From contig DATKZM010000115.1 in NCBI GenBank assembly GCA_035527975.1, forward strand, positions 1-64,000: a DNA stretch of 64,000 nucleotides, in the 5' to 3' direction. The notes below the pieces were generated by a model that saw only the letters and a program-made list of their open reading frames with translations, made no database searches and had not been told where the DNA came from. A program made the position numbers and the translations under genes. Shown here piece by piece: positions 44,979-54,175 of this stretch. The stretch is from DATKZM01 sp035527975 (GTDB taxonomy: Bacteria > Pseudomonadota > Alphaproteobacteria > JAPULJ01). Position 1 is the first letter of the stretch; each line of letters begins with the position of its first letter.

Positions 44979-45374
44979 GTGCCCAAGGAGATTGTCAGAG
45001 TACCCGGGATATCCGATGCGCTGGAAAAGGCGAACGTGCCGCTGTCCTCGGCGGTCAAGGCCAATGGCTTCGTCTTCTGCTCGGGCATGCCGCCGATGAA
45101 CCCCGAAACGGGCGAGATCGTGCGCGGCGATATCGAAACCCAGACCCGCGCCGTGCTCGACAGCCTGAAGAAGGTGCTGGAGGCTTCCGGCTCCTCGCTC
45201 GATCAGGTCGTCAAGGTGATCATCTTCATCGCCAACTCGGCCTATTTCCCGACCGTGAATGCGATCTACAAGGACTATTTCCCCAAAGACCCGCCCGCGC
45301 GCACCTTCGCCACGGTCGGCTCCTGGCCGTGGGAGTTCGACATCGAGATCGAATGCGTGGCGCTGGCGGAGTAG
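44979..45374 (+). CDS. RidA-family enamine/imine deaminase
   Basis: Cytoplasmic trimeric YjgF/RidA protein of 131 aa that hydrolyses reactive enamine intermediates from PLP enzymes. The conserved Arg is in PPARTFATVGSWPWEFDIEI, followed by the Glu of IECVALAE, and FVFCSGMPPMNPETGEI is the N-terminal family motif. The start is GTG at 44979 with AGGAGG seven bases upstream, a decisive ribosome-binding site; the frame upstream is not coding. The 163 bases that follow before the convergent DUF2927 gene include a dispersed repeat near 45396-45425 (gccggacttgatccggggtc). Confidence 0.9.
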   Translation: MPKEIVRVPGISDALEKANVPLSSAVKANGFVFCSGMPPMNPETGEIVRGDIETQTRAVLDSLKKVLEASGSSLDQVVKVIIFIANSAYFPTVNAIYKDYFPKDPPARTFATVGSWPWEFDIEIECVALAE

Positions 45375-45537
45375 GTCCAACACACGAACCATATTGTCAC
45401 GCCGGACTTGATCCGGGGTCCATGCGCACGAGCTGGCAGGGCACGGGCGGCGGCTTGGTTTGGATGCAGATGGACCCAGGCTCGTTGCTATGCTGGGGCC
45501 GGGGTGACGATATGCGGGGTGTTGAGGCCGGCGGTAC

Positions 45538-46422
45538 TCAGCGCCGCGGCTTGCGCCTTACCTTGCGGCGTTTGGACGCCGGCCGGCCGGCCGCCGCGAT
45601 GTGCCGCCGGAAATGGTCGCGCACGATGGGCTCGGCGAAGGCCCAACTCATGCCCGGCAGAAGCCGCCGGTCGTAATGCGCGCGCACCATCAGCCGGTCC
45701 CAGGGCGAGAGCGCCTGCTGCTTGGAATGGTCGTTGAAGATCGACGGGCTGAAATAGCTCGAGTCGTTCATCAGCCCCAGCGCCTGGGTCAGCTCTTCCA
45801 GGATGCAGTGCCGGCGCAGCAAGTTCCAGTCGGCGTGGATCCGGATCGCCGCGCGCTGGATCACATAGTCGTTGCCGGAAAAAACCCGCGCCGAACAGAC
45901 GTTCTCCAAGTTGCTTGGGCCGCGTCCGCCGTTGTGAATGAAGGTGATGACCATGTTGGGTGTGGGCCCCGGCGCGCCCGCGCGCACGGTGCGGAAGCTC
46001 AAGCCCGTGAGCTGGGCCAGCAGTTTCAGGTGCCGGACAACTTCGGGCTCGTAGATATCCAGGTTGGCACCGCGCAGCTCGGTTATGATCGGCCCGGCCC
46101 ATTTGATGATGCGCCCGCGCCGCGCCTGGCCGCCGAATTCGGCCCTCAGCGCCAGCTCGCGGTACTGCGCCACCAGCTTGCCGACGGGCGGCATGCGCCG
46201 CCATTCGGCGTGGTGCGCCTCGGCGGTCTGTGGCCGGGCGATCTGTGGCTGGGCGATCTGTGACTGGGCGTATTGCGACTGGACGTAGTGCGCCGGCTCG
46301 GACCGCGCCTGGTGTGCCGGTGCGGTTGCGACCACGTTGAGCGTAATCAGCAGACACAGGACGACGGCGCGCAGAATGCGCTCAGCCCAATGCCGGTCCT
46401 GGTTTGAGAAGCGCCGCACCAT
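45538..46422 (-). CDS. Exported DUF2927 protein
   Basis: A 294-aa exported protein. The N-terminal hydrophobic segment ILRAVVLCLLITLNVVATAP is probably a signal peptide. It is followed by a Gln/Ala-rich stretch in which Y-A-Q-S-Q-I-A-Q-P-Q-I-A-type units repeat, encoded by a degenerate DNA repeat near 46220-46295. DUF2927 itself covers about residues 85-260 and contains WAGPIITELRGANLDIYEP and HCILEELTQALGLMNDSSYF; the latter has an H-x3-E-E pattern that suggests a metalloprotease-like site. The C-terminus is strongly basic. It follows moaB by six bases. Confidence 0.8.
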   Translation of the reverse strand: MVRRFSNQDRHWAERILRAVVLCLLITLNVVATAPAHQARSEPAHYVQSQYAQSQIAQPQIARPQTAEAHHAEWRRMPPVGKLVAQYRELALRAEFGGQARRGRIIKWAGPIITELRGANLDIYEPEVVRHLKLLAQLTGLSFRTVRAGAPGPTPNMVITFIHNGGRGPSNLENVCSARVFSGNDYVIQRAAIRIHADWNLLRRHCILEELTQALGLMNDSSYFSPSIFNDHSKQQALSPWDRLMVRAHYDRRLLPGMSWAFAEPIVRDHFRRHIAAAGRPASKRRKVRRKPRR

Positions 46423-46428
46423 AGCCGA

Positions 46429-46965
46429 TCACCCAGTATGCTCCTGCAGGCGCGGCATCAGCTCGACCAGATTGCAGGGCTTGGTGCGGCTGTCGAGCTG
46501 GTATTGCAAGATGCCGTCCCAGGCATCCTTGCAGGCGCCGGGCGAGCCGGGCAGGGCAAACAAATATGTGCCGCCCGCCACGCCGCCGGTGGCCCGCGAC
46601 TGCATGGTAGAGGTCTTGATCTTCTCGTAGCTCAGCATGCGGAAGAGCTCGCCGAAGCCGTCGATCGTCTTCTCGTAGACCGCATGGAAGGCCTCGGGCG
46701 TGACGTCGCGGCCGGTGACGCCGGTGCCGCCGGTGGCGATCACGGCGTCGATCTCGGGGTTGTCGATCCAGGCCTTGAGCTGGGCCACGATCGTGGATTT
46801 TTCATCGCGCACGATGGCCCGGGCGGCGAGCGTGTGACCGGCGCCCTCAAGCCGCGCGACAAGCGTGTCGCCGGATGTGTCGTTGGATGCGTCCCGCGTG
46901 TCGGAGACGGTCATCACCGCGATCTGAACCGGCAGAAAGCCGGGTGAGCTCGATTGATCGTTCAT
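46429..46965 (-). CDS. moaB: Molybdenum cofactor biosynthesis protein MoaB
   Basis: Molybdopterin adenylyltransferase-type protein of 178 aa. PVQIAVMTVSDTRDASNDTS opens the fold, ATGGTGVTGRDVTPEAF is the nucleotide-binding motif, and GGTYLFALPGSPGACKDAWD is the second family block. Other moa genes are not adjacent, which is common for moaB. It lies between the lytic transglycosylase gene and DUF2927 on the same strand. Confidence 0.92.
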   Translation of the reverse strand: MNDQSSSPGFLPVQIAVMTVSDTRDASNDTSGDTLVARLEGAGHTLAARAIVRDEKSTIVAQLKAWIDNPEIDAVIATGGTGVTGRDVTPEAFHAVYEKTIDGFGELFRMLSYEKIKTSTMQSRATGGVAGGTYLFALPGSPGACKDAWDGILQYQLDSRTKPCNLVELMPRLQEHTG

Positions 46966-47025
46966 GGTTCCTGCCGCCCCCTGTCCAGGGCCCCGGCCGT
47001 CACGCCGTGCATGAGACGAACGGCT

Positions 47026-48933
47026 TTACCGTTTGGCGGTGCTTCGGCCATCCTGCGGTTTGTAGATCGGCCAGGCGCCGGCGGCAACCTGATCGAGCGA
47101 GGCCGGCTGCTGGCTCAAACGCTCGCGGTAGGCCCACAGATTGGCCAGCACCCGCACGACATAGCCGCGGGTCTCGCGGTACGGAATGCTCTCCAGGAAC
47201 AACAGTGGGTCGTTGCGGTGGTCGACATTGGTGTGCCACTTTGCGACCGCGCCCGGACCGGCGTTATAGCCGGCGACGGCATAGATGATGTTGCCGTTGA
47301 TGCCGTCGCGGGCGAGCAGGAAGTTCAAATACTTCTGGCCAAGCGAAATGTTGAGCGCCGGATCGAAAAGCCGGTTGCGGCCGCGCCGCCAGCGCAGACG
47401 CCGGTCCTGCGCGACGATGCTCGCCGTGCGCGGCATGAGCTGCATAAGCCCGCGCGCGCCGACATGGCTGCGCGCCCGTGTGCGGAAAGCTGATTCCTGG
47501 CGCATCACCGCATAGACGAGCGCCCGGTCGATGGTGAAGCCCTCACGCGGCCGCCATTTGGGCACCGGATAGAGGCCGCCGTCGATCTTCTTGCCGTCGC
47601 GCCGGGTCATCAGTCGCGCCACCCGCAGCGAAAGCCCCGGCATGTTGCCGGCCTGGGCCACCGCGAGGAGGGCAGCGCCCAATCCCGGATCGCCGCCGCG
47701 ATAAAGCCGCCGCAATTCCTGTTCGGCGAGCGCGCGCTGGCCAACCTGGACGAGCGCGATCGCGCGCACCGCCGCGGAGGATTCCAGCAGCCGGTCCATG
47801 TCGGCGCCGGAGCCTTCAGGGACCTTCCAGTTGAAACGGGTGCCAAGGCCGAGCTGGCGGCGGGCGAGGATGCCGTAGAAGGTGCCCGCGTGCTGGGCGG
47901 CAGCGTCGATCCAGCGGTTGACCTGCTCGGGCTGGCGGTTGCGCAGGCGCGCCCGCGCGGCCCAGTAAGCGGCCGCCGATTCGGTCCAGTCCGAAACGCC
48001 GTTCATTTGCGCCAGCGCCTCGAAATGGGTCGCTGCTTCTTCGTATCTTGCCAGGCGGAAGGCGGCCAGGCCGAGCGTCCACTGGGCAAACGTAAGACGC
48101 GCGCCCGTGCGCTCATGCGCGGCTTTCGCCATGGCATAGGCTTTTTCGGTCTGGCCGTGCGCCATCAGCCGGAAGGCCAGGCGGGTGCGATAGAGATCGG
48201 TCAGCGCCGGGCCCAGGCTGCGCTGGTAGCGCCGCGAGTTAAGGATGCGCTCGGCCCGCGTCAGGCGGCCATAGGCGATGTGGCGGCCAATCGACCGGCG
48301 CAGCCAGCGCGTGCGGCGCAGCGCGCGGGCGCTCGCCACGGGTCGGGCGCCGCGATAATTGCTGCCCGCTACCTCGCCGCCATCGCCCAGCGAGACGGTG
48401 CGCGGCGTGCGCGGATTGCCGGCGCGGCGCGGCTTGCGCCGCAGGGCGAGCTTGTAGAGGCGCGCCGAATCGGGATGGTCGGCATAGCGTGCCATCCAGG
48501 CGCTCAACTGGCGATAGCCCACCCGGTAGCCGCGGCCCATGTAGCGCTGGAACAGCACATGGCCGAGCAGGATACGGTCGGAAAGCTGGGCGATCTCGCG
48601 GTCGGCGGCGCGGTACTGGCGGCTCGCCTGCAGCGCGAAGATGCGCCGATAGCGGGCCACGTCGCCTGATTTCAGGATCTGCGGCAGCTTGATCTCGCCG
48701 CGCGGCACGCCGACCTTGACGATGGGTTTGGCCGCCTTGGCGCCGGCATTGGCGGCCGGGCCGCCGGCGCTGGTCTTCACGGCGGCGGCGGTGGGCGGGC
48801 CGCCCTTGGCGCCGTAGTTCTGTGCGCCATAGCTCCGCGCGCCGGTATCCTGGCTAATCCCCTGAGCGAGTCCCGGAGACGCGGCGACGGTGGCCGCAGC
48901 GGCGAGAATCAGTGGAATCGCAAAGCGTTGCAT
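47026..48933 (-). CDS. slt: Soluble lytic murein transglycosylase
   Basis: Periplasmic peptidoglycan-cleaving enzyme of 635 aa. Signal peptide IPLILAAAATVAASPGLAQ. The middle is a long superhelical U-type alpha domain of the Slt70 kind. The C-terminal catalytic domain has the Glu in VYAVMRQESAFRTRARS, then VGARGLMQLMPRTA and IIYAVAGYNAGPGAVAKW. The ATG at 48933 was chosen; a TTG six bases earlier shares the AGGAGA ribosome-binding site. It heads a likely operon with moaB and DUF2927. Confidence 0.92.
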   Translation of the reverse strand: MQRFAIPLILAAAATVAASPGLAQGISQDTGARSYGAQNYGAKGGPPTAAAVKTSAGGPAANAGAKAAKPIVKVGVPRGEIKLPQILKSGDVARYRRIFALQASRQYRAADREIAQLSDRILLGHVLFQRYMGRGYRVGYRQLSAWMARYADHPDSARLYKLALRRKPRRAGNPRTPRTVSLGDGGEVAGSNYRGARPVASARALRRTRWLRRSIGRHIAYGRLTRAERILNSRRYQRSLGPALTDLYRTRLAFRLMAHGQTEKAYAMAKAAHERTGARLTFAQWTLGLAAFRLARYEEAATHFEALAQMNGVSDWTESAAAYWAARARLRNRQPEQVNRWIDAAAQHAGTFYGILARRQLGLGTRFNWKVPEGSGADMDRLLESSAAVRAIALVQVGQRALAEQELRRLYRGGDPGLGAALLAVAQAGNMPGLSLRVARLMTRRDGKKIDGGLYPVPKWRPREGFTIDRALVYAVMRQESAFRTRARSHVGARGLMQLMPRTASIVAQDRRLRWRRGRNRLFDPALNISLGQKYLNFLLARDGINGNIIYAVAGYNAGPGAVAKWHTNVDHRNDPLLFLESIPYRETRGYVVRVLANLWAYRERLSQQPASLDQVAAGAWPIYKPQDGRSTAKR

Positions 48934-49063
48934 GAACAAGTTCTCCTGTGGGGAAGGGACGCGCGCGCGGGCAATCTGGGCGGCACGCTAGCGCCTATAG
49001 ACCCTATTCGGACTCGAATTGCAAAACATCCCTTGCATACCCGGGTCCTCGGTTTGCGTTTCT

Positions 49064-49115
49064 TAGATCAAGATCGTCCCAGATCGCGGCGATCTGGGAC
49101 GTGAATCTTGATCTA
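49064..49115. repeat. Large palindrome 1 upstream of slt
   Basis: Outer arms tagatcaagat / atcttgatcta and inner arms cgtcccagatcgc / gcgatctgggacg form a 52-base near-perfect palindrome with a small asymmetric bulge. It is in the 48934-49315 gap, which has no gene, about 130 bases upstream of slt and 200 bases upstream of the divergent gene at 49316. Confidence 0.8.
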
Positions 49116-49126
49116 TCACATATATT

Positions 49127-49175
49127 TAGAGCACGATCGCGTCACACCAGATCGCTGTGACGCGATCGTGCTCTA
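49127..49175. repeat. Large palindrome 2 upstream of slt, perfect 19-bp hairpin
   Basis: Arms tagagcacgatcgcgtcac (49127-49145) and its exact complement (49157-49175) flank an 11-base loop. It follows palindrome 1 by 11 bases. One arm recurs with a single mismatch at 138-156. This looks like a dispersed mobile-type repeat rather than a terminator; no T-run follows. Confidence 0.85.
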
Positions 49176-49315
49176 GTCCAAGAGGACGCCAGAATACGGC
49201 CAAAACCGTTAATTTTCGTTGAGGTTTGGGGGCGGGGTTATTGACGAGTTTCGAACAAAAATAGTACAAATATCCAGTCCGTGGCAACCTGCCAATCCAA
49301 TCCCGGGGAGCATCC

Positions 49316-50146
49316 ATGAGCCAAAGCCAGGCCGAGAAGGCCGAGATCTTTGCCGCATTGCACGAGCGCGACGGCGCCTTTGTGATCCCCAACCCATGGG
49401 ATATCGGCACTACCCGCATCCTGGAGGCGCTGGGCTTCGAGGCGCTGGCGACAACCAGTGCCGGCTACGCCCATTCGCGCGGGCTGCGCGATGGCGCCAA
49501 TGCGATCGGCCGCGAGGAGATGCTGGCCCATGCGCGCGAGATCGTCGAAGCCAGCGACTTGCCGGTCTCCGCCGATCTGGAGAACGGCTTTGGCGATGCG
49601 CCCGAGGACGCGGCGCAAACCATCCGGGGCGCGATCGGTGTGGGCCTGGCCGGCGCCTCGATCGAAGACGCGACGATGGATCCCGCGAACCCGATCTACG
49701 ATAAGGCGCTCGCGGTCGAGCGCATCGCCGCGGCGGTTGAAGCCGCGCGGACCGCCAACTTCCCCTTCATGCTGACCGCGCGGGCGGAGAATTTCATTCA
49801 CGGCCGTCCCGATCTCGACGATACGATCGCGCGTCTCACCGCCTTCGAGGCGGCCGGCGCCGACGTGCTCTACGCGCCGGGCCTGCGGTCGCTCGATCAG
49901 ATCCGCGCGGTTTGCGAGGCAGTTTCCAAGCCGGTGAACGTGGTTGCCGGGCTCGGCGGCGTTGCGTTCACGGTTGCCGAGCTGTCGGAGGCTGGGGTGC
50001 GCCGCATCAGCCTCGGCTCGACGCTCTCGCGTCTGGCTTTCGGCGCCTTCATCCGCGCGGCCAAGGAGATGCAGGAGGACGGCACTTTCGGCTTTTCCGC
50101 CGACGCCGTGCCTTACGCGAACTTGCAGGACTATATGAAGGGGTGA
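49316..50146 (+). CDS. Isocitrate lyase / PEP mutase superfamily enzyme
   Basis: TIM-barrel C-C or C-P lyase of 276 aa, predicted cytoplasmic. GAFVIPNPWDIGTTRILE and ATTSAGYAHSRG form the start of the barrel, and SADLENGFGDAPEDA carries the metal-binding acidic residues. ASIEDATMDPANPIYD and LTARAENFIHG follow. The K-K-C-G-H catalytic motif of true isocitrate lyase is absent, so it is in the broad oxaloacetate-hydrolase / PEP-mutase-like group with unknown substrate. ATG at 49316, monocistronic. Confidence 0.85.
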   Translation: MSQSQAEKAEIFAALHERDGAFVIPNPWDIGTTRILEALGFEALATTSAGYAHSRGLRDGANAIGREEMLAHAREIVEASDLPVSADLENGFGDAPEDAAQTIRGAIGVGLAGASIEDATMDPANPIYDKALAVERIAAAVEAARTANFPFMLTARAENFIHGRPDLDDTIARLTAFEAAGADVLYAPGLRSLDQIRAVCEAVSKPVNVVAGLGGVAFTVAELSEAGVRRISLGSTLSRLAFGAFIRAAKEMQEDGTFGFSADAVPYANLQDYMKG

Positions 50147-50193
50147 GGGGATTTCACCCGCACGCGTCATTTCGGCCGGAGGGAGATATCCCC

Positions 50194-50232
50194 CCACGCG
50201 TCATTTCTCCCTACGGTCGAAATGACGCGTGG
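50194..50232. repeat. Palindrome downstream of the 49316 gene
   Basis: Arms ccacgcgtcatttc and gaaatgacgcgtgg (14 bp, perfect) flank an 11-base loop. A further half-copy cacgcgtcatttcgg lies at 50161-50175, so this is probably a dispersed repeat. It lies between two convergent genes and may also stop transcription. Confidence 0.75.
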
Positions 50233-50297
50233 AATTCTTCGGGCTTTACCTTTGTGAAGTTCCCGGCTTTTGTGAAATTCGCGGCGCCCGCCATGCT

Positions 50298-51509
50298 TCA
50301 GACGCTCAGGATCACGCCGGCCGCCGCCAGGGCGCGCACGTCATCCTCGCCTCGTCCCATCGCGCGGAGCACCTCGTCCGTATGCTCGCCGAGCCGCGGC
50401 GCGACGTTGTGCGCAAGCGCCGCCGCGTCGATCGCGGGCGGGTTGACGGCCGGCAGGCGGCCCAGCTGCGGCTGGTCGAACCAGGAAACGATGCCCGCTT
50501 CGTCGAGGGCGCCATCGGCCAAGGCTTGGCCGTAGTCTCGCACTTGCGCGGCGCTGACGTCGGCGGTTTCAAGCGCGGCCAGAAGATCGGCGGCACTGCG
50601 TTGACCGGTGGCTGACGCGATCGCCTTGTCGAGCGCCTCGCGGTTGGCCATGCGGTCTTCCAGCGCGCGAAAGCGCGGATCGTCGATCAGCGCTTCCAAA
50701 CCGAGCGCTGTGGCCAAGGCCACGAAGTCGCTGTCGCGCAGGGTGGTGATTGCGATGGCGCCGTCGCCTGCGGGGTAGAGTCCGACGGGGCTTGCCTGCT
50801 CCGGCGGCGGCGCGCCGTCGTCGAGATGGTATTCGAGGATCTTGCCGGCCTGGAAGGCGGCCGCGCTCTGTAATAGGGAAATGTCGAGGTGACGACCGCG
50901 CTCCGCGCCGCCGTTCAAGCGCGCGGTCAGGCGTTCATAAAGCGCGGCGCTCGCGGCCTGGCAGGCATAGAGGCCCGTCGCCACGTCGATCGGCACGATG
51001 GGGACCTTGCGCGGGCGCCCGTCGCGGTCGCGGTTGAAGGCAGCCATGCCCAGATGCGCCTGCAGGATTGTGTCGGTGGCGGGCCGCCCGCGCGCCGGGC
51101 CGGTCTGCCCGTAGCCGGTGACCGAGACATAAACGACGCCGGGATTGGTCGCGGCGACCGCTTCGTAGCCAACGCCGAGGCGGTCGGTGATGCCCGGCCG
51201 GAAGTTCTCCACCAGCACGTCGGCGCGGCCGGCCAGCTCGGCGACCACCGCGCGGCCTTCGTCGGTCTTGAGGTCGATGGCGATGCTGCGCTTGCCGCGG
51301 TTGAAGGATGCGAACAGTGCCGACATTTGCCGGCCTGGTGTGCCGAGCGGACGCAGCCAGTCGCCCTCCAGCGGCTCGACCTTGATCACATCGGCGCCTT
51401 GCATTGCCAGGAGCTGTGCGCAGTAAGGGCCCGCGATGCCCTGGCTCAGATCGACGACCGCGAGGCCCTTGAACGGCGCCAACGCGGGTATTCCTGTAAG
51501 TGCGGTCAC
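50298..51509 (-). CDS. Class III CoA transferase (CaiB/BaiF family)
   Basis: Family III CoA transferase of 403 aa that moves CoA between carboxylic acids. AVVDLSQGIAGPYCAQLLAM and GADVIKVEPLEGDWLRPLG are the N-terminal signatures. NRGKRSIAIDLKTDEGRAVV and VLVENFRPGITDRLGVGYEA follow. The nucleophilic Asp is in VPIVPIDVATGLYACQAAS. The acid pair cannot be predicted. The start is GTG at 51509, 15 bases after the udg stop, so the two are probably co-transcribed. Confidence 0.9.
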   Translation of the reverse strand: MTALTGIPALAPFKGLAVVDLSQGIAGPYCAQLLAMQGADVIKVEPLEGDWLRPLGTPGRQMSALFASFNRGKRSIAIDLKTDEGRAVVAELAGRADVLVENFRPGITDRLGVGYEAVAATNPGVVYVSVTGYGQTGPARGRPATDTILQAHLGMAAFNRDRDGRPRKVPIVPIDVATGLYACQAASAALYERLTARLNGGAERGRHLDISLLQSAAAFQAGKILEYHLDDGAPPPEQASPVGLYPAGDGAIAITTLRDSDFVALATALGLEALIDDPRFRALEDRMANREALDKAIASATGQRSAADLLAALETADVSAAQVRDYGQALADGALDEAGIVSWFDQPQLGRLPAVNPPAIDAAALAHNVAPRLGEHTDEVLRAMGRGEDDVRALAAAGVILSV

Positions 51510-51524
51510 GCGTGCGCTTCGATG

Positions 51525-52409
51525 CTAGTCGCCATCGAGCTTGGCCTGGATTGCCAGAAGATCGCGCCAGGCCTCGCGCTTGCCGGCGGGCGAGCGCAAC
51601 AGGTAAGCCGGATGGAAGGTCGGCATCGCCGGCAGCGTGATGCCGCCGGGCAGCGTGAAGTCGTGCCAGCGTCCGCGCAGCCGCATGATCCCTGTCGTCG
51701 TGTCGAGCATGGTTTTGGCGGCGGTGCCGCCGACGAAGACGAGCACCTTGGGTCCGGCAAGCTCGATGTGGCGGTGGACGAAGGGCAGGCAGGCGGCGAT
51801 CTCGGCCGGCGTCGGGTTGCGGTTTCCGGGCGGCCGCCAGAACAGCATGTTCGAAATGTAGGCGCCGGCGCGGCCCTGCTCGCCGCGCTTCAAGCCGATC
51901 CAGGCGATCATCCGGTCGAGCAACTGCCCGGAGACGCCGACGAAAGGCAGGCCTTGCCGGTCCTCCTCGGCGCCGGGCGCCTCGCCAATGAACATGACGT
52001 CGGAGGCCGGATCGCCGTCGGCGAAAACAGTGTTGGTCGCGGTCTCCTTGAGCGCGCAACCCTCGAAGGCCTCGACGGCGGCCCTGAGCTCGGCGAGCGT
52101 GGAACAGCCGCCGGCGATCGCGCGCGCGCTTTGCGCTTCGGCATCTGACGAGGCGAGCGGGCGCGGTGCCTGCCGGGGTGGCGCGGGCGGCGTGGACGCC
52201 GGCGCAGAGGATGGCTCGACCGGCGCCGGTTTCGCAGCGGGCCGCGCTGGTTCCTGCGCTGCGCGTTGCGCGGCCGCCATCGCGGCAATCGCGTAGCGGT
52301 CGACCGGGGTCTCGCCGATGGCCTCGTCCGCGCCGGCTTCGATCTGCCAGCGCAGCGCCGCCGTCATTTGCGCTCTTGTCGTCCCGGGGGTTGTCGTGGG
52401 GGTCGTCAT
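51525..52409 (-). CDS. Uracil-DNA glycosylase, family 4-like
   Basis: Base-excision repair enzyme of about 294 aa. Motif A is GEAPGAEEDRQGLPFVGVSG, and motif B is in MPTFHPAYLLRSP. ISNMLFWRPPGNRNPTPAE and LVFVGGTAAKTML lie between. The usual N-terminal C-x2-C of the iron-sulfur cluster reads F-E-G-C here, with the first Cys apparently replaced by Phe; other cysteines remain. The N-terminal 110 residues are Ala/Pro/Thr-rich and probably disordered. Start could be 52409, 52418 or 52367. Divergent from the ETF-QO gene. Confidence 0.88.
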   Translation of the reverse strand: MTTPTTTPGTTRAQMTAALRWQIEAGADEAIGETPVDRYAIAAMAAAQRAAQEPARPAAKPAPVEPSSAPASTPPAPPRQAPRPLASSDAEAQSARAIAGGCSTLAELRAAVEAFEGCALKETATNTVFADGDPASDVMFIGEAPGAEEDRQGLPFVGVSGQLLDRMIAWIGLKRGEQGRAGAYISNMLFWRPPGNRNPTPAEIAACLPFVHRHIELAGPKVLVFVGGTAAKTMLDTTTGIMRLRGRWHDFTLPGGITLPAMPTFHPAYLLRSPAGKREAWRDLLAIQAKLDGD

Positions 52410-52528
52410 GCGCGCGAGCATAGCATCGGGGTCATCGCGGGGGCTATCGCGCTCATCGCCGGGATTATCGCGATGGCAGACTGTGCTATAAGGCCGGTCG
52501 CCTGGACACGAATGCACGGATGTGGGGC

Positions 52529-54175
52529 ATGGAACGCGAATCGATGGCCTATGACGTCGTGATCGTGGGCGGCGGACCGGCTGGTCTCGGCGCAGCGATC
52601 CGGCTGAAACAACTGGCGGCCGAACAGGAACGCGAGATCGGCGTCTGCCTGTTGGAGAAGGGCTCCGAGGTGGGCGCGCATATTCTCTCCGGCGCGGTCC
52701 TCGAGACCCGCGCGCTCGACGAGCTGATCCCCGACTGGAAGGACAAGGGCGCGCCGCTGAAGACGCAAGTGAGCGCCGAGAAGTTCCTCTTCCTGACCGC
52801 CAAGGGCGGGGTCTCGTGGCCGACGGCGTTGCTGCCGCCGGCGATGAAGAACCACGGCAACTACATCATCAGCCTCGGTAATCTCTGCCGCTGGCTTGCC
52901 GAGCAGGCCGAAGCGCTGGGGGTGGAAATCTATCCGGGCTTTGCCGCCGCCGAGCTGCTCTTCAACGAGGACGGCTCGGTCAAGGGCGTGGCCACCGGCG
53001 ATATGGGCATCGGCAAGGATGGCGAGAAGCTCGACAGCTACGAGCCCGGCATCGAGTTGCACGCGAAATGGACCTTCTTCGCCGAAGGCTGCCGCGGCAG
53101 CCTCGGCAAGCAGCTCATGGAAAAGTTCAGCCTTGGCGACGGCGCACAGATGCAGACCTACGGCATTGGCCTCAAGGAACTCTGGGAAGTCGACCCGGAC
53201 AAGCACCAACAAGGGCTCATCGTTCATACCGCCGGCTGGCCGCTCGACGCCAAGACCTATGGCGGCTCGTTCATCTATCATTTGGAGGACAATCAAGTCG
53301 CCGTCGGCTTCGTGATCGGGCTCGACTATCAGAACCCGCATATGAGCCCGTTCGACGAGTTCCAGCGCTTCAAGCTGCATCCCAAGATCAGATCCACCTT
53401 CGAGGGCGGCCGGCGCATCGCCTACGGCGCGCGGGCGCTCAACGAAGGCGGCATGCAATGCCTGCCCAAGCTCACCTTTCCGGGCGGGGTGCTGATCGGC
53501 TGCGAGGCGGGCACCCTCAACATGCCCAAGATCAAGGGCACCCATACGGCGATGAAGTCGGGCATGCTGGCGGCCGAAGCGGCGGCCGCCGCGCTTGGCA
53601 CCGACGATCCGCCGTCTGAGCTCACGGGCTATGCCGAGGCCTTCAAGAAATCCTGGGTGCAGAAAGAACTCCATGCCGCGCGCAATGTGCGGCCGGCCTT
53701 CAAATGGGGCCTCATGCTGGGCACCCTCGTCACGGGCATCGATCAGGTGTTGTTCCGCGGCAAGGCGCCGTGGACGCTGAAGCATGCCCACGCCGACAAC
53801 GAGACATTGAAGAAAGCGGCGGACGCCAAGCCGATCGATTACCCCAAGCCCGACGGCAAGATTTCCTTCGACAAACTCTCCTCGGTCTTCATCTCCAATA
53901 CCAATCACGAAGAGAACCAGCCGGTTCACCTCAAGCTCGCCGATGAGAGCGTCGCGGTCGACCACAACCTCGCGCTCTACGATGCGCCGGAGGAGCGCTA
54001 CTGTCCGGCCGGCGTCTACGAGATCGTGCGCGACGACGATGGGTCGAACCCGCGCCTGCAGATCAACGCCCAGAACTGCGTGCACTGCAAGACCTGCGAC
54101 ATCAAGGACCCGAAGCAAAACATCACCTGGGTCACGCCGCAGGGTGGCGGTGGGCCAAATTATCCTAATATGTAA
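52529..54175 (+). CDS. Electron transfer flavoprotein-ubiquinone oxidoreductase
   Basis: Membrane-associated flavo-iron-sulfur enzyme of 548 aa passing electrons from ETF, and so from acyl-CoA and other dehydrogenases, into the quinone pool. The FAD motif is YDVVIVGGGPAGLGAAIRLK. LLEKGSEVGAHILSGAVL and TFFAEGCRGSLGKQL are family blocks. The 4Fe-4S ligands are in ERYCPAGVYE and QNCVHCKTCDIKDPKQNITW. YGGSFIYHLEDNQVAVGFV also fits. The ATG at 52529 was chosen; ATGs at 52520 and 52544 are alternatives. ETF subunits are not in the window. Confidence 0.95.
   Translation: MERESMAYDVVIVGGGPAGLGAAIRLKQLAAEQEREIGVCLLEKGSEVGAHILSGAVLETRALDELIPDWKDKGAPLKTQVSAEKFLFLTAKGGVSWPTALLPPAMKNHGNYIISLGNLCRWLAEQAEALGVEIYPGFAAAELLFNEDGSVKGVATGDMGIGKDGEKLDSYEPGIELHAKWTFFAEGCRGSLGKQLMEKFSLGDGAQMQTYGIGLKELWEVDPDKHQQGLIVHTAGWPLDAKTYGGSFIYHLEDNQVAVGFVIGLDYQNPHMSPFDEFQRFKLHPKIRSTFEGGRRIAYGARALNEGGMQCLPKLTFPGGVLIGCEAGTLNMPKIKGTHTAMKSGMLAAEAAAAALGTDDPPSELTGYAEAFKKSWVQKELHAARNVRPAFKWGLMLGTLVTGIDQVLFRGKAPWTLKHAHADNETLKKAADAKPIDYPKPDGKISFDKLSSVFISNTNHEENQPVHLKLADESVAVDHNLALYDAPEERYCPAGVYEIVRDDDGSNPRLQINAQNCVHCKTCDIKDPKQNITWVTPQGGGGPNYPNM

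Noticed and set aside
48934..49315. tRNA or small RNA gene in the palindrome region
   Set aside because: The strong symmetry gives simple hairpins, not a cloverleaf; no anticodon loop or T-arm sequence is present.
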